From: an uncultured Solirubrobacter sp.
GTDB lineage: Bacteria > Actinomycetota > Thermoleophilia > Solirubrobacterales > Solirubrobacteraceae
Length of the DNA stretch: 6,971 nt
Reading direction: 5' to 3'
NCBI GenBank assembly: GCA_937871635.1
Contig: CALMNS010000345.1
Span: forward strand, 1 to 6,971
Below are positions 6,144 to 6,971 of the stretch, piece after piece. Both the position numbers and the translations under genes were made by a program. Each line of letters opens with the position of its first letter. Position 1 is the first letter of the stretch. The notes beneath the pieces are model-generated. The model ran no database searches and was not told where the DNA came from. It saw only the letters and a list, made by a program, of their open reading frames with translations.

Positions 6144-6968
6144 ATGACGAAGACCCTCGACAGCGAGCTCGAGGCGGCGCGCGAGGCGCTGTACACGGCG
6201 GGCATCGTCGGCCGCCAGGGCGCCTTCAGCCGCGAGTGGGCACGCGAGCTCGGCGAGGACATCGGCGCGCTCTTCGCGGAGGCGCTCGAGCGGCCGAACG
6301 GCGCCCTGGGCCGTGGTCCCAACCGCTACTACGTCGAGATCAGCCCGGAGCAGCTCCGCGGCTTCGAGGAGCTCGTCACCCACCCGTGGGTGACCGGCGT
6401 CTGCGAGGCGGTGCTCGGGCCGGACTACGAGATCATCGAGGTCGGCTTCGACGTCCCCGGGCCGGGAGCCCAGAACCAGCCGTGGCACCGCGACTTCCCC
6501 GCGCCGGAGGAGACGGTGCGCGACCGCCGGCTGACCTCGCTGGCCTTCAACCTGACCACGGTCGACGTCGAGCCGGACATGGGTCCCTTCGAGGTGGCGC
6601 CGGGCACGCAGTGGGAGGACGGGGCGGACTTCGAGCACGGCATGTTCCCGCCGAAGTCCGAGGCCGCGCGCTACGCCGCCATCGCGGAGCAGAAGCTGCC
6701 GAAGATGGGGGACATCAGCGCCCGCTCGGCGCTGACGATCCACCGCGGGACGGCGAACCGGTCGCAGAAGTCGCGGCCCGTCCTGGTGCTCGGGGTCGAC
6801 GCGCCGGGGGCCGGGAACGCCGAGCGCCACGACCTGCAGTTCACCCAGGGCTACTACGCGAGGCTCGACGACGAGGTCCGCCGGCACCTCCCGGCCCGGA
6901 TCGTCCCCGAGCTCGAGCCGATCGAGCAGGCGCACACCATCGAGGGCCTCGTGATGGGCGAGGCGTAG
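6144..6968 (+). CDS. Phytanoyl-CoA dioxygenase (PhyH)-like Fe(II)/2-oxoglutarate-dependent oxygenase
   Basis: A complete 274-residue cytoplasmic protein with the double-stranded beta-helix features of the PhyH family. Such enzymes hydroxylate small molecules using O2 and 2-oxoglutarate. The iron facial triad is visible: His115 and Asp117 in PWHRDF (113-118) and His200 in LTIHRGTANRS (197-207). Arg211, eleven residues after the distal histidine, is placed to bind the 2-oxoglutarate carboxylate. All key residues are present, so it should be active. The substrate cannot be named; family members act on fatty acyl-CoAs, amino acids, ectoine, phosphonates and natural products. It lies 57 bp after the UGPase gene in the same direction, with its own strong ribosome binding site and perhaps its own promoter. 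Only three bases follow its TAG, so the downstream context is unseen. Confidence 0.9.
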   Translation: MTKTLDSELEAAREALYTAGIVGRQGAFSREWARELGEDIGALFAEALERPNGALGRGPNRYYVEISPEQLRGFEELVTHPWVTGVCEAVLGPDYEIIEVGFDVPGPGAQNQPWHRDFPAPEETVRDRRLTSLAFNLTTVDVEPDMGPFEVAPGTQWEDGADFEHGMFPPKSEAARYAAIAEQKLPKMGDISARSALTIHRGTANRSQKSRPVLVLGVDAPGAGNAERHDLQFTQGYYARLDDEVRRHLPARIVPELEPIEQAHTIEGLVMGEA

Positions 6969-6971
6969 GCG

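Noticed and set aside
6090..6935. Minus-strand open frame of 281 codons opposite the oxygenase gene
   Set aside because: Composition is typical antisense shadow, while the plus-strand frame has an ideal ribosome binding site and a complete PhyH active site.

Overview
The window is very GC-rich, with G or C at nearly every third codon position, GTG starts and tightly overlapping genes. This fits a high-GC actinobacterium. A eukaryote-like UDPGP-family UGPase would suit lineages such as Thermoleophilia or Bifidobacteriales-like relatives, but the taxon cannot be fixed from this stretch. It is a compact sugar-uptake locus of two divergent transcription units around a 235-bp regulatory gap.

Left arm (minus strand, read from about 3650 to 1): a lipoprotein sugar-binding protein of the YtfQ/RbsB type, a two-domain sugar ABC ATPase (RbsA/MglA/YtfR type), a membrane permease (RbsC/YtfT type), and the first 13 bases of another gene whose ATG overlaps the permease stop (ATGA). 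All genes in this arm overlap, so it is one translationally coupled operon. Its closest recognisable layout is the galactofuranose importer YtfQ-YtfR-YtfT-YjfF, so the cut-off gene is probably the second permease.

Centre (3603-3837): a TTGACA-type promoter for the transporter, flanked by direct repeats that look like operator sites, and a promoter for the regulator whose -10 box sits exactly where a leaderless mRNA would start at the ATG.

Right arm (plus strand): a DeoR-family repressor; a UTP--glucose-1-phosphate uridylyltransferase whose GTG start overlaps the repressor's TAG by one base; and, after 57 bp with its own strong ribosome binding site and a possible promoter, a phytanoyl-CoA-dioxygenase-like Fe(II)/2-oxoglutarate oxygenase.

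Working model (inference): a sugar, possibly a galactose or galactofuranose-like hexose, enters through the ABC importer. The DeoR protein senses a phosphorylated product and controls both arms. The UGPase links the hexose-1-phosphate pool to UDP-sugars. The role of the oxygenase is unknown. No RNA genes, mobile elements, CRISPR arrays or clear intrinsic terminators were seen.
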